A stretch of DNA of 64,000 nt from Casuarina equisetifolia (Eukaryota; Streptophyta; Magnoliopsida; Fagales; Casuarinaceae). The notes beneath the pieces are model-generated. The model ran no database searches. It was not told the DNA's origin and saw nothing but the letters and a program-made list of their open reading frames with translations. The position numbers and the translations under genes are program-made. The stretch spans positions 15,488,501-15,552,500 of the forward strand of contig CM052360.1 of NCBI GenBank assembly GCA_028551475.1. Direction: 5' to 3'. Below, in pieces: positions 61,890 to 64,000 of this stretch; positions within the stretch are counted from its first letter, which is position 1, and each line of letters opens with the position of its first letter.

Positions 61890-63055
61890 GCATTCAACAA
61901 ATAATCAACCAAACAATTTAGTCACACCTCTTATGACCTCTATGGAGGAAGTCTTCACATCCTCGACCACACAAGTTAAAATACTTAAATCAAACGAACA
62001 ACCTTCAACTTGCAAGAACAACCTTCAAATTGTAAGGAAAGTTTTAGTTTCTTTTTTCATTGAACAAACATAAGTTGATGAGAAACTTGGTAATCTTATT
62101 CCTATAAATGCCTAAAAGATTAGTGGTTGATAGGTCTATTAAGCATGATGAGAGGAAAATTACTTATACCCTTAAGAAGGTTAGGAAACGTTTTGATTTG
62201 GCCCAAAAATAGAGATGATAATGGGACATGAATGGCACATTTTGGTCCATTTGAAATATTGATCGAAACAGCCCTTGAATAGTGCATTTTTATTTGAATA
62301 GAACATGTTGGTTTAGGAGAAATGATAATCAAAATGGCACCTAAGACAATGGTTTAGTAGTCTGATCTTAATTAGGTTTGCATTAGACTTTATTCCAAGT
62401 CTCGAAAGACATACAAGTGAATACCATGGGAGGGACTGTGCGGATCATTGAAGACAGCAAGCAGGCAGGGTTGAGTAGAAACTTTAAACGACCAAATGCA
62501 ATTGAGGGCCATCTTACAAGCAATCCATGTAATCTCTATTGTTCATGTACAATCAAACCTCTCCCCACTACGTAGATATGCATAACCCACACTACATTAT
62601 CCGAAATGGTCGTGTCAAATATCGAATCTAGTCACTCGACAGAGCACGCAAAGGCAACCTACATAACATTAACCAGCCACACGCCTAACTAATACACAAG
62701 TGATCAAACTGCACAAAAGGAACCTTCTTGACTCATCTTTCTATTTTGACACCAAAAAACAATATTTTATTGAAAGGGGGTAACAATTTATGTAAATTCT
62801 TTGTAGATAGCAATCATAAGTATCTAATTGCAAGTAGATCCAACATTCAACGAATCCCTATCACTGAAGAGTAACAATACATCTCATAAACTAATGAATG
62901 ACAAACTTAAACAGCTCGGATTCAAACAAATAAAAAGTATCATGCTTTATTCTTGATTACGGGCAATAAATGATCGTTAGCAGCAGGGGTTGAGAGCAGC
63001 CAACGAAGCAAGCTTAGATCAGGTGAACATGTTAGTCACGTTCTGAAAGTAAAAG
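60130..63055. other. No gene recognised between PPR relic and AGD gene
   Basis: AT-rich. I searched the minus strand for the missing PPR first exon and the last AGD exon and saw neither clearly. Short ORFs on both strands are unrecognised. Confidence 0.45.
61835..61886. repeat. (TG)n(TA)n compound microsatellite
   Basis: Nine TG units followed by about 17 TA units, probably polymorphic. Confidence 0.95.
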
Positions 63056-63061
63056 AAATAC

Positions 63062-64000
63062 CTCTTCATCAGCTATGGCTCCCAATTCCATTGCTCTTTC
63101 CAGTGCACTAAGTCCCCCACCATCTTTAATCGATGGACGTGCACCTCTGTGCAATTTATATGTTGGACATTATAAAGGAATGCATCCAAGGAAGATATAA
63201 ATGATGGAAATTATCTAATCGCTCTATATAACTATCTAACAAAACGTAACTTCCATATTAAACGATTGCCGAAGCAATGACATCTATATTACACACTACA
63301 TCCAGTCAATCATGGGAAGTAGGAATGACAAAAACTTGGTTATGTTTCAGGGCTTGAGGTTATTGAATCTTTGATATTCTCTACAGGCAAAAACAAAATT
63401 TCAATAGATCAACAATTTTCATAAAGAAATGTCTCCCCTTGAAATGATCACAACATCAACTTCTTTTAGAATTATCATCATCATCGTATCTTTTTCCTTG
63501 TTATCTCAAATGAATCCAGTAATTTAGCACAAACGGAATGTAAACTTCATACTAGTCATATTGCCATAGCATGCAATTGTGCTTGGAAATGTCAATATCT
63601 TGAACTTCTAAAGAGAAAAACAATGATGACCTTTTCAAAATAAGCAACTTCCTTAATTTCTTTTCACAACAGATGTTATTACGTTCTAAGCAGAAGCTTT
63701 GCTAATTGGTTGTTCCCCCTGGAGATGCAGTGGTGCAAAGGAGTTCTTCCATGGCAGTCGCACATATTTATATCAGCTCCATATTGCACCAATAACTCGG
63801 CCATCAATGGATTACCACATTCACATGCCAAATGCAATAAGGAACAACCTTTGAGGCAGTCCCCTGGATCTTTGGAGTCCTTGCTTCCCTCACAGGCTGC
63901 TGGATCATACTGTTTCCTTTCCATAGCATCCAAGTCATGTTCATTACGATGATGTATGTCAACACCATCCACATCATCAAAGGTAGTGTTAATAAGACTT
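63062..64000 (-). CDS. AGD3/AGD4-type ARF-GAP, C-terminal ankyrin exons (runs off the right edge)
   Basis: Two minus-strand exons. That at about 63,685-64,000 reads GVDIHHRNEHDLDAMER, KGCSLLHLACECGNPLMAEL, QYGADINMCDCHGRTPLHH and SRGNNQLAKLLL, which are ankyrin repeats. That at 63,062-63,146 reads GARPSIKDGGGLSALERAME then LGAIADEE, with AG and GTATTT borders. This is the C-terminal part of plant ACAP-type ARF GTPase-activating proteins, which act in vesicle traffic and vein patterning. BAR, PH and ArfGAP domains would lie beyond 64,000. The frame is open in both exons, but the donor after LLLR reads AAC|GTAATA and the short last exon was not identified, so intactness is uncertain. Position next to the PPR gene matches the AGD4-At1g10910 neighbourhood in Arabidopsis. 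Confidence 0.8.

Overview
This is nuclear DNA of a flowering plant, most likely a eudicot and possibly a woody one. It is AT-rich, with short coding exons between long introns. The recognisable proteins are plant families: delta-COP, ATAD2-like ATPase, EFR3-like, ARF-GAP AGD, CDC48C, an At1g10910-type PPR protein and an uncharacterised plant protein. Nested LTR retroelement fossils are present. I cannot fix the species. All calls come from reading the sequence and remembering families; no search was run.

The window is mostly a graveyard of broken and rearranged host genes. From 1.5 to 5.0 kb, on the minus strand, lie pieces of three different genes: three exons of an ATAD2/At1g05910-like ATPase, one clean exon of an EFR3-like protein, and a delta-COP relic in which one exon is tandemly repeated about 3.8 times (262-bp unit). 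From 4.9 to 8.3 kb there is a module with an RNase H-like ORF. Upstream of that ORF are an 86-bp minisatellite with a three-unit higher-order pattern, a 58-bp array, and a GC-rich array of about eleven AAACGGCGCCGTTT-type palindromes. The module also carries delta-COP exon 1.

From 8.9 to 20.26 kb, on the plus strand, is an uncharacterised plant gene with an exon holding three 72-residue repeats. It stops abruptly at 20,255. A 10.1-kb block follows: an AGD BAR/PH fragment, two more RNase H modules tail to tail, and an LTR-element scrap. After the block, 1.25 kb of the interrupted gene is repeated (30,382-31,631) and its last exon continues. The block therefore looks like an insertion flanked by long direct repeats. 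A second piece of the same gene is duplicated at 37.3-38.6 kb.

From 39.5 to 41.2 kb lie three exons of a CDC48C-like AAA ATPase, with a stop just before the Walker A motif. From 42.9 to 60.1 kb lies a decayed PPR gene (At1g10910/EMB3103 type). One of its introns holds a 9.4-kb Copia fossil (44,752-54,152) with 5-bp target duplications. That fossil is itself hit by two solo LTRs of another family in opposite orientations, each with its own target duplication. At the right edge is the ankyrin end of an AGD3/AGD4-type ARF-GAP gene. In Arabidopsis AGD4 (At1g10870) and At1g10910 are close neighbours, so the right end keeps ancestral gene order while the left part is a mosaic.

No rRNA, tRNA, CRISPR or organellar genes were seen.
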